Positions 44,508-52,073 of a DNA stretch of 64,000 nucleotides are shown in pieces (position 1 is the first letter of the stretch; every line of letters starts with the position of its first letter). The stretch is from NCBI RefSeq assembly GCF_040250305.1, contig NZ_CP158190.1, positions 3,008,001-3,072,000 on the forward strand. Reading direction: 5' to 3'. The notes beneath the pieces were generated by a model, which saw nothing but the letters and a program-made list of their open reading frames with translations, was not told the origin of the DNA and did no database searches. A program made the translations under genes and the position numbers. The DNA is from Peribacillus frigoritolerans. Lineage in GTDB: Bacteria > Bacillota > Bacilli > Bacillales > DSM-1321.

Positions 44508-45451
44508 TTATCCTCCTCTAGTACTCTCGGCACTGCCGGCAGTAACGTTTTCTCCATGATCTCCCTTTTTTCTTCAAGCCAGGGCGGCAGCATTAATTTA
44601 CTACCCATCGTTTCCTTCGTTTCATCATGAGCAAAGCCAGGTGGATCTGTGGCAATTTCAAAGAGTATGCCTCCATCTTCCCTGAAATAAATGGCATCGA
44701 AGTATTGGCGGTCTGTAAAGGGTGTCACGCCATAGCCATGGTTTGCGATATGCTCCCTCCATTCTTTATGATCTTCATTATCGCTTGCACGCCATGCAAG
44801 ATGATGGACAGTTCCCACTCCGATTTTCCCATTTGGCAAAACAGTTTTTTTAACATCTACCAAATTTCCGATGTCCGATGTGGATTTGAAGCGGATGAAA
44901 TCACCCTCTTCCCCCATCTTTTGCAAACCCATCACTTCCTCTAATAGTTCCATCGTTTTGATCGGTTTCGACGTCAATAATACCGCACCGCCGAATCCCT
45001 TGATCGCCTTGTCAGCTGGTACACCGCCGAATGACCACTCGCTATTTTTACCTTCTTTACGCTCAACCAGTTCAAGTTGCAATCCATGTGGATCCTGAAA
45101 TCCCAGATAATCCTCGCCGAAGCGTGAGATCTTTTCAAAGTCAATATTAAATTTACCCAAGCGCGTTTCCCAGAAGCCCATTGAACCTTCCGGAACGGCA
45201 TATGTTGTAATCCCCACTTGTCCGGAGCCAATTGTCCCTCGGTATGCCCCAGGCCAAGGAAAGAAAGTGATGATAGTGCCCGGTGAACCTGATTCATCTC
45301 CGAAATATAAATGATAGGTGCCTGGATCATCAAAATTAACGGTTTTCTTCACCATACGCATTCCCAGCACTCCAGCATAAAAATCCACATTCTCTTGAGG
45401 ATTGCCTACAATTGCGGTTATATGATGTATTCCTGCATTTTGCTTTTGCAT
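44504..45451 (-). CDS. mhqO: Ring-cleaving glyoxalase-fold dioxygenase, MhqO/MhqA type
   Basis: 315 residues with two vicinal-oxygen-chelate halves: HHITAIVGNPQENVDFYAGVLGMRMVKKTVNFDDP, and a C-terminal half with VHHLAWRAS and the iron ligand Glu in GGILFEIATDPPGFAHDE. Metal ligands are His near the N-terminus of the first half, His in GVGTVHHLAW and the late Glu. Such enzymes open hydroquinone or catechol rings. It is operonic with a paralogue 25 bases upstream and with mhqD downstream, in a cluster preceded by MhqR-type operators. Confidence 0.88.
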   Translation of the reverse strand: MQKQNAGIHHITAIVGNPQENVDFYAGVLGMRMVKKTVNFDDPGTYHLYFGDESGSPGTIITFFPWPGAYRGTIGSGQVGITTYAVPEGSMGFWETRLGKFNIDFEKISRFGEDYLGFQDPHGLQLELVERKEGKNSEWSFGGVPADKAIKGFGGAVLLTSKPIKTMELLEEVMGLQKMGEEGDFIRFKSTSDIGNLVDVKKTVLPNGKIGVGTVHHLAWRASDNEDHKEWREHIANHGYGVTPFTDRQYFDAIYFREDGGILFEIATDPPGFAHDETKETMGSKLMLPPWLEEKREIMEKTLLPAVPRVLEEDK

Positions 45452-45475
45452 GCCGATTACTTCCTTTCCCGTTGA

Positions 45476-46453
45476 TTAATTTGTTGATTTTGTATTCAGT
45501 GGTTTTAAATTCGATTCAATATCCTTTCTTTTTGATTCTAAAAATGGCGGCAGGGCAAGGTTCTCACCTAGGTGCTGCTCTGCTTCATCCACTGCAAAAC
45601 CAGGTCCATCAGTAGCTAGTTCAAATAATATGCCATTCGGCTCCCTAAAATACAGTGAACGAAAATAAAAGCGGTCCACATATCCAGAGTTCACGAATTT
45701 TGATTCACTAATTTTTTCTATCCATTTTCTCAGTTCTTCTTCATTATCCACCCGAAAGGCAACATGGTGTACTCCACCCCTCCCCAACCTTTCCCGAGGA
45801 ATGTCATTCCTTTCTTCAATATGAAGTTCCGCTCCTGTTCCTCCCTCACCTGTCTCGTAAACGACAATTGGATTTTGCCCCCTAATTGAAGAAGGATATG
45901 TGCCTGATTTCCTGAACCCCAATACCTCGGAAAGAACAATTTCTGTTTGTTCAATATTAGGTACAGTAAGTCTTACCGGTCCTAACCCAAGGATAGAAAA
46001 CTCTTTCGGTACCGGGCTTCCAACCCATGGTGATCCTCCCTGAACGCCGTTATTATCCTGATCGGAAACCAGAAGTAGCCTCTGCCCTTCAGGATCTTTA
46101 AAAGAAAGCACCTTCCTTTCAAAACGGCTCGATATTTCATCATGCTCAACATTGAATTCCACAAACCGTTTTTTCCAATATCCTAGAGCTTCATCATCTC
46201 TAACCCTTAAAGAAATTTCTGAAATGCTATTGTTTCCCTCATGAGTGCGGGCAGCATTGGGAATTTCAAAAAACGTCAATTCCGTACCCGGAGAACCAAT
46301 TTGATCTCCATAAAATAAGTGATACACACGAACATCATCTTGATTCACCGTTTTTTTGATTAATCGCATCCCTAAGACTTTTGTGTAGAAATCAAAGTTA
46401 TTTCCCGCTTTAGCTGTAATCGCCGAAACATGATGTAATCCTTTTAATTCCAT
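45476..46453 (-). CDS. Ring-cleaving glyoxalase-fold dioxygenase, second copy (MhqE/MhqO type)
   Basis: 325 residues with the same two-domain build as the following gene: LKGLHHVSAITAKAGNNFDFYTKVLGMRLIKKTVNQDD, then GGVHHVAFRVDNEEELRKW and NGILFELATDGPGFAVDE. ATG 46453 lies eight bases after AGGAG; a GTG three codons earlier is also possible. It is the first gene of the operon behind the MhqR boxes. Two paralogues in one operon suggest a wider substrate range for quinone-like compounds. Confidence 0.88.
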   Translation of the reverse strand: MELKGLHHVSAITAKAGNNFDFYTKVLGMRLIKKTVNQDDVRVYHLFYGDQIGSPGTELTFFEIPNAARTHEGNNSISEISLRVRDDEALGYWKKRFVEFNVEHDEISSRFERKVLSFKDPEGQRLLLVSDQDNNGVQGGSPWVGSPVPKEFSILGLGPVRLTVPNIEQTEIVLSEVLGFRKSGTYPSSIRGQNPIVVYETGEGGTGAELHIEERNDIPRERLGRGGVHHVAFRVDNEEELRKWIEKISESKFVNSGYVDRFYFRSLYFREPNGILFELATDGPGFAVDEAEQHLGENLALPPFLESKRKDIESNLKPLNTKSTN

Positions 46454-46512
46454 CCTTACCACTCCTATCTTTATAAATCTCCCCTTACAGAGATGAAATA
46501 ATCCGTAAATAA

Positions 46513-46580
46513 TATCTCGAATTCGAGGTATTTAACCAAACATATAATACTTTTAATAAAAATATCTTGATTTAAAGATA
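46513..46580. promoter_or_regulatory. Two MhqR-type operators
   Basis: TATCTCGAATTCGAGGTA (46513-46530) is nearly identical to the reported B. subtilis MhqR box (TATCTCGAATTCGAGATA). A second, weaker copy, TATCTTGATTTAAAGATA, lies at 46563-46580, start to start 50 bases away. They sit between the dioxygenase operon and the divergent nitroreductase gene, so both directions are probably derepressed by quinones. No mhqR gene is in this window. Confidence 0.85.
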
Positions 46581-46698
46581 AATGACAGCGATTAATTTGT
46601 CAACCATTTTCATTCAAATAATTTCACCTGTATACACTTTTCATAAAATAATAAAATCAGGTCAAAATAAGTCGGTATAATGAATGGAGGTATGATAT

Positions 46699-47298
46699 AT
46701 GGCTAAAGATTTTTTTAGCGCAATTGAAGATAGACGCTCTTATTATTCCCTTAGCAAGGAACGTGTTGTCCCTAATAAAAGGATTAAAGAAGTTATCGAT
46801 CATGCCGTTCAATATTCCCCTTCCGCTTTCAACTCCCAAAGTGCAAGAGTGATTGTTTTAACAGGTCAAAGCCACGACCAATTATGGGACATCACGAAAA
46901 ACACATTAAGAAAAGCTGTCGGTGACAAAGATTTTGAAAAAACGGAAGAAAAAATGAAGTCATTTATAAATGGTTATGGTACGGTTTTATTCTTTGAAGA
47001 CCAGGCCATTATAACAAGGCTTCAAGAACAATTCAAAACGTATGCCGAAAACTTTCCGATTTGGTCGAACCAATCGTCTGCCATTTTACAATTTGTCGTA
47101 TGGACTTCCTTGGAAATTGAGGGGTTTGGTGCAAGCCTTCAGCATTATAATCCTTTAATCGATGACGAAGTGAGAAAGACATGGGATATATCACGCGATT
47201 GGAAACTCATCGCTCAGATGCCCTTTGGAAAACCCACTGCAGAGCCTGGTGATAAAGACTTCACACCACTTGAAGAACGAGTGAAATATTATCAATGA
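46699..47298 (+). CDS. Nitroreductase-family oxidoreductase
   Basis: This 199-residue FMN-dependent nitroreductase-family protein begins FFSAIEDRRSYYSLS with the usual Arg-Arg-Ser phosphate site. It has YSPSAFNSQSARVIVLTG, and SLEIEGFGASLQHYNPLIDDEV in the C-terminal half. It should reduce quinones or nitro compounds with NAD(P)H. ATG 46699 follows GGAGG. The gene is divergent from the ring-cleavage operon with MhqR boxes between, which matches the quinone-stress regulon of B. subtilis (mhqNOP). Confidence 0.86.
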   Translation: MAKDFFSAIEDRRSYYSLSKERVVPNKRIKEVIDHAVQYSPSAFNSQSARVIVLTGQSHDQLWDITKNTLRKAVGDKDFEKTEEKMKSFINGYGTVLFFEDQAIITRLQEQFKTYAENFPIWSNQSSAILQFVVWTSLEIEGFGASLQHYNPLIDDEVRKTWDISRDWKLIAQMPFGKPTAEPGDKDFTPLEERVKYYQ

Positions 47299-47305
47299 TA
47301 CAATA

Positions 47306-47335
47306 GGGGCTGGCTCTACACACCGAGCCAGCCCC
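47306..47335 (+). terminator. Nitroreductase gene terminator
   Basis: GGGGCTGGCTC (47306-47316) pairs perfectly with GAGCCAGCCCC (47325-47335), seven bases after the stop codon. Confidence 0.8.
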
Positions 47336-47479
47336 TTCATTTATTTCACTTTAGTAATCCGGAAATGTTGCAAAAAATTTTGAAAATATCAATGCCGCAA
47401 AGCCCATATATTCAACAACCGGCATAATTTTAAAATTCTCACTGGTGTTAAACACGTATATTTCACATCCCCCAGTAAC

Positions 47480-48532
47480 CTATTGAATTGGTGATGAACG
47501 TCCTGGTAGCCATTCCTTCAAATAATATGGGAGTCCATCGGAATATTGTTTAGCCGCATGTCCGCTTTTCAGTAGGCTATATGTCTTATCCTTACAAGTT
47601 AAATGCTCCATTACCGGATAAATCATTTCCTGAGGGACCAATCGATCATACTTACTTGCAATGACCAAAACACTAGCATCAATTTTCGATAGCTTCGCTT
47701 TTTTCCCCCTTACCTTAAAGCCCCCATTAACCAAGCGATTTTTTATCAAAAGGTCTTTGGTTATTTGTTTGGCAGCTGCTCCGGATAACGGCACATGCCC
47801 ATTGATCCACGCATTGAAGCGGCGCCAATTCTTAACGTATTCCTCATCATCCGCTTGATTCAATAATGATAAATACGGTGATATATAGATAGGAGATGTA
47901 ATTAAACGGATTCCATATTTAACAGCACTGGCTGGAATCGTTTGATAAATATCAATCGTATCGTCGAAATTCACGGTACCTTCTTTTAATGCTTCCTGCC
48001 ACTGATCAAAAGATTCCGAGGCACTGAAATCTACCGGTGTAACGGAAAGAATCAAGTTCTTGATTGGCTCGTCAGCAATGGCAGCATATATTGCGGCTAT
48101 TGTACCGCCGATGCAAAATCCCATTACTGTAATTTCCGATGCCCCAGAGTGGCGCAATGCACGCTGCACTCCTTTTTGAATATAATCGACGATATAATCT
48201 TCGATCGATATTTCGCCATCTTCAAAACCCGGACTTCCAAAATCAAGCAAATATACATCAAAGCCTTCATTTACAAAAGATTCTATTAGACTATTCCCTG
48301 GGGACAGATCAAGAATCAAAGGAGTATTGATTAGTGAATATATAAGAAAAACCGGCACATCATATTTTTTTTTTGCCGACGGATAATACCAAAGCGATGA
48401 TTTGTTTTTTTTCCACACCGATATTTTAGGCGTCAGTCCCATTTCAGGCATTGGCTGATTGGGAATATCCAAAAAATGTTTCCACTTTGGTATGGTTTCG
48501 GATTGATTTTTCGGCACTTTCCGTTTAGACAT
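47480..48532 (-). CDS. phaC: Class IV polyhydroxyalkanoate synthase, catalytic subunit
   Basis: PhaC polymerises 3-hydroxyacyl-CoA into storage polyester. The 350-residue alpha/beta-hydrolase has the modified lipase box GFCIGG with catalytic Cys140, Asp in IASKYDRLVPQEM and His in LLKSGHAAKQYSDG. The length fits class III/IV enzymes. Its start overlaps the phaR gene by eight bases, as expected for a subunit pair with 1:1 expression. With PhaR it forms the Bacillus-type synthase. The acetyl-CoA thiolase (phaA) is not in this window. Confidence 0.92.
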   Translation of the reverse strand: MSKRKVPKNQSETIPKWKHFLDIPNQPMPEMGLTPKISVWKKNKSSLWYYPSAKKKYDVPVFLIYSLINTPLILDLSPGNSLIESFVNEGFDVYLLDFGSPGFEDGEISIEDYIVDYIQKGVQRALRHSGASEITVMGFCIGGTIAAIYAAIADEPIKNLILSVTPVDFSASESFDQWQEALKEGTVNFDDTIDIYQTIPASAVKYGIRLITSPIYISPYLSLLNQADDEEYVKNWRRFNAWINGHVPLSGAAAKQITKDLLIKNRLVNGGFKVRGKKAKLSKIDASVLVIASKYDRLVPQEMIYPVMEHLTCKDKTYSLLKSGHAAKQYSDGLPYYLKEWLPGRSSPIQ

Positions 48533-49025
48533 TAGAATTCCCCTGTCTAAAAGAATTGAACTCCAACTGTGAACTTATCAACAGGGAATCATTTAAGAAA
48601 TTCGATATCCTTTTTTTACTCCCTTCCATTTCAATGGAATCCCATTTTGACTTCTTTTTCTTACTGCGAGATGAAAAAGCATTGCGTTTATTGCGATTTG
48701 AAGAATTACCTCTGAGATTTCCGCCCCTATCATCATCAAGTGTAGAGAGCAAATCTTCTATCCTATCAATTTTTTCTTCGAGCTGGATCACTAATTTCGC
48801 GATTCCCGCCACATCCTTTTTTGTTGGATAATTCATGATGATGGACATTCTTTCTGAAGCTTCCTGCATTCTATTTATTCTTGGAACCTGCATTTGGGCA
48901 TTGTCGCTTACTGCTTCTATTAACTCACGATTATTTAGCAAATCCTTAATTTTATCATTAAGCTGTTGTTCTTTTTGTGCGCCTAGCAATTTAAGCCCTT
49001 TATAAAAATTTGATTTTTCCGCCAT
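48525..49025 (-). CDS. phaR: Polyhydroxyalkanoate synthase subunit PhaR
   Basis: A 166-residue PhaR-type accessory subunit. It is mostly alpha-helical, with a coiled-coil-prone centre (IAKLVIQLEEKIDRIEDLLSTLDDD) and a very basic, low-complexity tail (NKRNAFSSRSKKKKSKW). It has no catalytic motif. PhaR is needed for class IV synthase activity and partners PhaC, whose gene overlaps its end by eight bases. ATG 49025 lies after GGAGAAAGGAAG. Confidence 0.88.
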   Translation of the reverse strand: MAEKSNFYKGLKLLGAQKEQQLNDKIKDLLNNRELIEAVSDNAQMQVPRINRMQEASERMSIIMNYPTKKDVAGIAKLVIQLEEKIDRIEDLLSTLDDDRGGNLRGNSSNRNKRNAFSSRSKKKKSKWDSIEMEGSKKRISNFLNDSLLISSQLEFNSFRQGNSNV

Positions 49026-49048
49026 ATATATCTTCCTTTCTCCTCCGT

Positions 49049-49828
49049 TTATACTAATGCCGATATACCTCCGTCTATGATCAAAACATGACCAACCATA
49101 TAGTCAGAAGCCTGTGAGGCTAAAAATACGGCAGCCCCCTTTAAATCTTCTTCATCGCCAAACCTGCCAGCAGGAATTTTGCCTAATATGTCATAGTCGG
49201 ACTTTTCAAGAACTTTCTTTGTGATTTTAGTCGGGAAAAATCCAGGTGCTATCGCATTGACTTGGATGCCGTATCTAGCAAGCTTAACTCCTAAATCCTT
49301 CGTCATTGTAATGATGGCACCCTTACTGGTGTTATAAGCTATCGTATCCAATAGCTCAGGAAACGTCCCGCCAAGACCTGTCACCGATGCAATATTTATG
49401 ATTTTCCCTGAATTTTGCCGCTTCATGACCCTCGCTACAGCTTGTGAAAACAGGAATGTACCTGTAACATTAACATTCAATACTTTTTCCCACTTATCCT
49501 TAGGAAGATCCAAAAGCGGACCTGACCAGGACGTACCGCTATTATTGACAAGAATATCAATCGTGCCAAATTGGGCAACCGTTTCCTGGACGACACGGTC
49601 AATGGCACTCTCATCCGTGATATCACATTCAAAGGCAACGGCATTAACACCCATCGATTGCAAGTCTTCACATACCTCCTTACATACAGGAAGATTTCGT
49701 GAAGCAATGACTATATTAGCACCAGCCTCCCCCAACGCCATGGCGATCTGTTTGCCCAGCCCTCTGCCGCCGCCGGTTATGATAGCCGTTTTATTAGTCA
49801 AATCGAACATATTACTCAATGTAGTCAA
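49049..49828 (-). CDS. SDR-family reductase, possible acetoacetyl-CoA reductase (PhaB role)
   Basis: 259 residues with classical SDR marks: TGGGRGLGKQIAMALGEAGA, NNSGTSWSGPLLDLP, Ser in NIASVTGLGG and YxxxK in YNTSKGA, then NAIAPGFFPTKI. Similarity in the core is also close to gluconate 5-dehydrogenase-like SDRs, so the PhaB role rests on position: it is 23 bases upstream of phaR in a phaRC operon. The start is TTG 49828, eight bases after AAGGAAGGG. It would supply (R)-3-hydroxybutyryl-CoA if it acts as PhaB. Confidence 0.83.
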   Translation of the reverse strand: MTTLSNMFDLTNKTAIITGGGRGLGKQIAMALGEAGANIVIASRNLPVCKEVCEDLQSMGVNAVAFECDITDESAIDRVVQETVAQFGTIDILVNNSGTSWSGPLLDLPKDKWEKVLNVNVTGTFLFSQAVARVMKRQNSGKIINIASVTGLGGTFPELLDTIAYNTSKGAIITMTKDLGVKLARYGIQVNAIAPGFFPTKITKKVLEKSDYDILGKIPAGRFGDEEDLKGAAVFLASQASDYMVGHVLIIDGGISALV

Positions 49829-50047
49829 CTTTTCAGCCCTTCCTTAATGAAGTATTATTTATATTAAACCGTCTATATCATTATAGATAAGCCTATCCAA
49901 TATTGTGCTTAAAATAGCCTGATGCCTCTGCCTTTTGTTTCATCAACAGTATCCTTTATATCAATAATGCCTATCCGCTCGACCGCTACGGTCGGCTTGC
50001 TGAATTGGCATACTGAAAACTTAATTCGACCCACTGCTGTATGATTA

Positions 50048-50061
50048 CTCACCCGAGTGAG
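50048..50061. promoter_or_regulatory. Palindrome upstream of the OsmC gene
   Basis: CTCACCCGAGTGAG has five-base arms around a four-base centre, 64 bases before the OsmC-family start. It resembles a repressor binding site, but the protein is unknown. Confidence 0.35.
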
Positions 50062-50124
50062 CAAAATCGAATACTTAGCCTGTTTTATCGTTTACACTAT
50101 AGAAATGGTAAGGAGGTAAAAAAA

Positions 50125-50574
50125 ATGACGATACATCACTTTCATTTAACCGCAGAGTGGCCAGGCGGCAGAAATGATATCGGCACAATTCATTCAGGGA
50201 ATCTTCTAACACAGATAAGTATTCCAACTGAAATGGATGGACCAGGGATCGGCACTAATCCCGATGAAATGCTGCTTGGGGCGGCATCGACCTGCTATAT
50301 CATTACCTTTGCTGCCATGTTAGAGCGAGCCCATATAGAAAAAGTGAGCTTGACCATGCAATCGGAAGCGTTAGTGGATGTTACGAATGGTGTATTCACC
50401 TACAAGAAAATCATTCATCGCCCTGAACTTATATTAATACCGGGGACTTCAGAAAAAGTGGTTGAAAAAGCGAGGAAACTTGCTGAAAAAGCTGAAGCCT
50501 CATGTATGATTTCCAAGGCGATCAAAGGGAATGTAGCGGTGGAATTGAATGCAGCAATTTCCATAGCACAGTAA
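50125..50574 (+). CDS. OsmC/Ohr-family peroxide reductase
   Basis: This 149-residue OsmC-family protein starts at ATG 50125 after a near-perfect AAGGAGGT; the longer frame from 50041 would include promoter sequence. The two redox cysteines are in the normal places: LLGAASTCYIITF and KAEASCMISKAIKG. These enzymes use a Cys pair to reduce organic hydroperoxides or related electrophiles, acting as dimers in the cytoplasm. It stands alone with a terminator shared with the convergent ykuS-like gene. Confidence 0.88.
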   Translation: MTIHHFHLTAEWPGGRNDIGTIHSGNLLTQISIPTEMDGPGIGTNPDEMLLGAASTCYIITFAAMLERAHIEKVSLTMQSEALVDVTNGVFTYKKIIHRPELILIPGTSEKVVEKARKLAEKAEASCMISKAIKGNVAVELNAAISIAQ

Positions 50575-50583
50575 CCTTGAACA

Positions 50584-50622
50584 AAAAAAGTGCCTAACCC
50601 TATATCGGTTTAGGCACTTTTT
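50584..50622. terminator. Bidirectional terminator between osmC-like and ykuS-like genes
   Basis: AAAAAGTGCCTAA-CC and GGTTTAGGCACTTTTT form a long stem with A/T tails on both strands, between convergent stop codons. Confidence 0.88.
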
Positions 50623-50625
50623 GAA

Positions 50626-50877
50626 CTATTGAATGGCGTTCATTTTATTTTCAACCTCGCGGCACACTTCATCAGCCGTTAAACCACTTGCCTCAATGAT
50701 AGACGCTTTTAATGAAGTATCGCTTATACCCATTACATTACTTTCCAAACCTGTTACCACACAACAATCCACGTTTTTTGCGTCAGCTTCTTGTTTAATC
50801 TCCACAACATCAAAACCTTTTTCACGAAGTGCTTCCTGAATATTCGTTAATGATTCTTCAACACCGATTTTTGACAT
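50626..50877 (-). CDS. YkuS-family (UPF0180) protein
   Basis: An 83-residue protein of the conserved YkuS/UPF0180 family, with the typical MSKIGVEESLTNIQEALREKGFDV start, the paired Cys in NVDCCVVTGLESNVMGI and ASGLTADEVCREVEN. ATG 50877 is eight bases after GGAGGT. No function is established for the family, which is restricted to spore-forming bacilli and relatives. The paired Cys could bind metal or be redox-active. Confidence 0.87.
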   Translation of the reverse strand: MSKIGVEESLTNIQEALREKGFDVVEIKQEADAKNVDCCVVTGLESNVMGISDTSLKASIIEASGLTADEVCREVENKMNAIQ

Positions 50878-50975
50878 CAACACACACCTCCTCTACCTTC
50901 TAACCTGTCCTTTTCACCTTCAATATATGTATAGGATGCAAAGGAAAAAGGGAAAGTAATATCGAGGTGATAAAC

Positions 50976-51110
50976 ATGAATGGAAAAAACAAGAAAGATG
51001 CTTCACAAACCCGTTTAGGGTCTTCCCAGGTAGAAGGGCAAGGTACCACTACGAAAGAAACCGGGTCCTTCACTCAACCCTCTTCACTCAAAAAGCAAAA
51101 GCGTTCTTGA
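50976..51110 (+). CDS. Small hydrophilic protein, 44 residues
   Basis: The frame starts at ATG 50976 after GAGGTGA and is divergent from the ykuS-like gene. The peptide (MNGKNKKDASQTRLGSSQVE, then GQGTTTKETG and a Lys/Arg-rich end) has no hydrophobic stretch, no aromatic residue except one Phe, and is rich in Gln, Thr, Ser, Lys and Gly. That composition is like small acid-soluble or minor spore proteins, but no family can be named. A terminator follows at 51161-51190. Confidence 0.6.
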   Translation: MNGKNKKDASQTRLGSSQVEGQGTTTKETGSFTQPSSLKKQKRS

Positions 51111-51160
51111 TAAGAATTCTAAAACAACCATGGAATTCCGTCTTCATGATACGCAAAAAA

Positions 51161-51190
51161 AAAACGCTTGGTTTATCCGCCAAGCGTTTT
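51161..51190. terminator. Bidirectional terminator
   Basis: AAAACGCTTGG (51161-51171) pairs with CCAAGCGTTTT (51180-51190). It lies between two convergent small genes. Confidence 0.82.
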
Positions 51191-51236
51191 CCTCTGCTTG
51201 ATCCTTTTTGCTTAACTTTGAAGTCAGGGACTTCTC

Positions 51237-51401
51237 TTACATATTTTGCTTTCTGATTTCCTCTTGGATCTTTAGATCATTCAATTGATCTCCATCAATT
51301 GTTTTTGAATCCATTTTTCCTTTATCGGTTCCATCTGGGTTTAAATCACTTGCCCTTAAATTATTATTGCGAGCTGCTTGCTCGTTCCATTTGGTCATCA
51401 T
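51237..51401 (-). CDS. Small hydrophilic protein, 54 residues
   Basis: ATG 51401 (or the next codon, ATG 51398) follows GGAGGAG. The product (TKWNEQAARNNNLRASDLNP, DGTDKGKMDS, a short acidic helix and IRKQNM at the end) is charged, without Cys or membrane segments. It is unrecognised but has a strong ribosome site, and lies in a run of tiny genes. Spore or stress association is a guess from composition. Confidence 0.6.
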   Translation of the reverse strand: MMTKWNEQAARNNNLRASDLNPDGTDKGKMDSKTIDGDQLNDLKIQEEIRKQNM

Positions 51402-51495
51402 GATCTCCTCCTCAGTCCTTATCCTTCCCAATCCTAATAATATTCATGAATACACCCCATCCTTTATTGCCAAGATACAAATGGAGGTGGTTTAA

Positions 51496-51687
51496 TTGGA
51501 ACCAAACAGACCCGGCAATAAGAATATTCCGGATTTTAAAGAGTTGAACGACCGTATCATCAGAGAAGCATCACAGAGTCCCCGTTTAGTGATTAAAACA
51601 AATTTGGATGCAAAGAATGTAAAAGATGAGAACCCTTATACCGATCGAATTAACAGTGAAGGATTTGCTGATTTTTTTGAGGAATAA
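51496..51687 (+). CDS. Small hydrophilic protein, 63 residues
   Basis: The start is TTG 51496, eight bases after GGAGGTGG. The 63-residue product begins MEPNRPGNKNIPDFKELNDR, has no Cys and no hydrophobic segment, and ends in acidic FADFFEE. I cannot assign a family. It is divergent from the 54-residue gene across about 95 bases. Confidence 0.62.
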   Translation: MEPNRPGNKNIPDFKELNDRIIREASQSPRLVIKTNLDAKNVKDENPYTDRINSEGFADFFEE

Positions 51688-52048
51688 AACAAAACCGGCT
51701 TGGCAGCCTCAACCAAACGGTTCGGCACCAGTTGATCTATAGTAATCATTTCAAGTTGAACACGCTGAATAGAATCATGTTTAGAAAGCATCCTTATCAC
51801 CTAAAGTTTTATTAATTCTATTTTAAAGCAATAAAGACTTTAGGCGTAAGGGTTCTATCTAAAAGTTAAAACAAAGTTGGTTGGAACGTAAGGTGCGAGA
51901 CCCCTACGGGAAATGCGAGTCCAGGGGAGACCCCGCAGGCGCATAGGCGCCGAGGAGGCTCCCGGACCGCCCGCGGAAAGCGAGTGCCCTACGTTCCAAT
52001 CAATGTCCAAATTACACAAACCCCTAATAAAAACTGTAGACAAACTGA
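51688..52048. other. Intergenic region with repeat copy 2
   Basis: About 360 bases without a gene. The second half is dominated by the GC-rich repeat (51876-52004). The open frame on the minus strand within it is a by-product of the repeat's composition. Confidence 0.6.
51876..52004. repeat. GC-rich dispersed repeat, copy 2
   Basis: This copy starts GTTGGTTGGAACGTA and ends TACGTTCCAATCAA, so its ends are inverted repeats and the unit can fold into one long hairpin. It shares GAGACCCCGCAGGCGC, GCGCCGAGG and CCGCGGAAAGCGAGTGCC with copy 1 at 30997-31114, but keeps an extra GGCTCCCGGACCGCC block missing from copy 1. Confidence 0.88.
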
Positions 52049-52069
52049 AACCGGCTTAATAAGCCGGTT
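52049..52069 (-). terminator. corA terminator
   Basis: AACCGGCTTA (52049-52058) pairs with TAAGCCGGTT (52060-52069), immediately after the corA stop. Confidence 0.65.
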
Positions 52070-52073
52070 AATT

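Noticed and set aside
51855..52043. 62-codon minus-strand frame in repeat copy 2
   Set aside because: Encoded by the repeat itself, without ribosome site.
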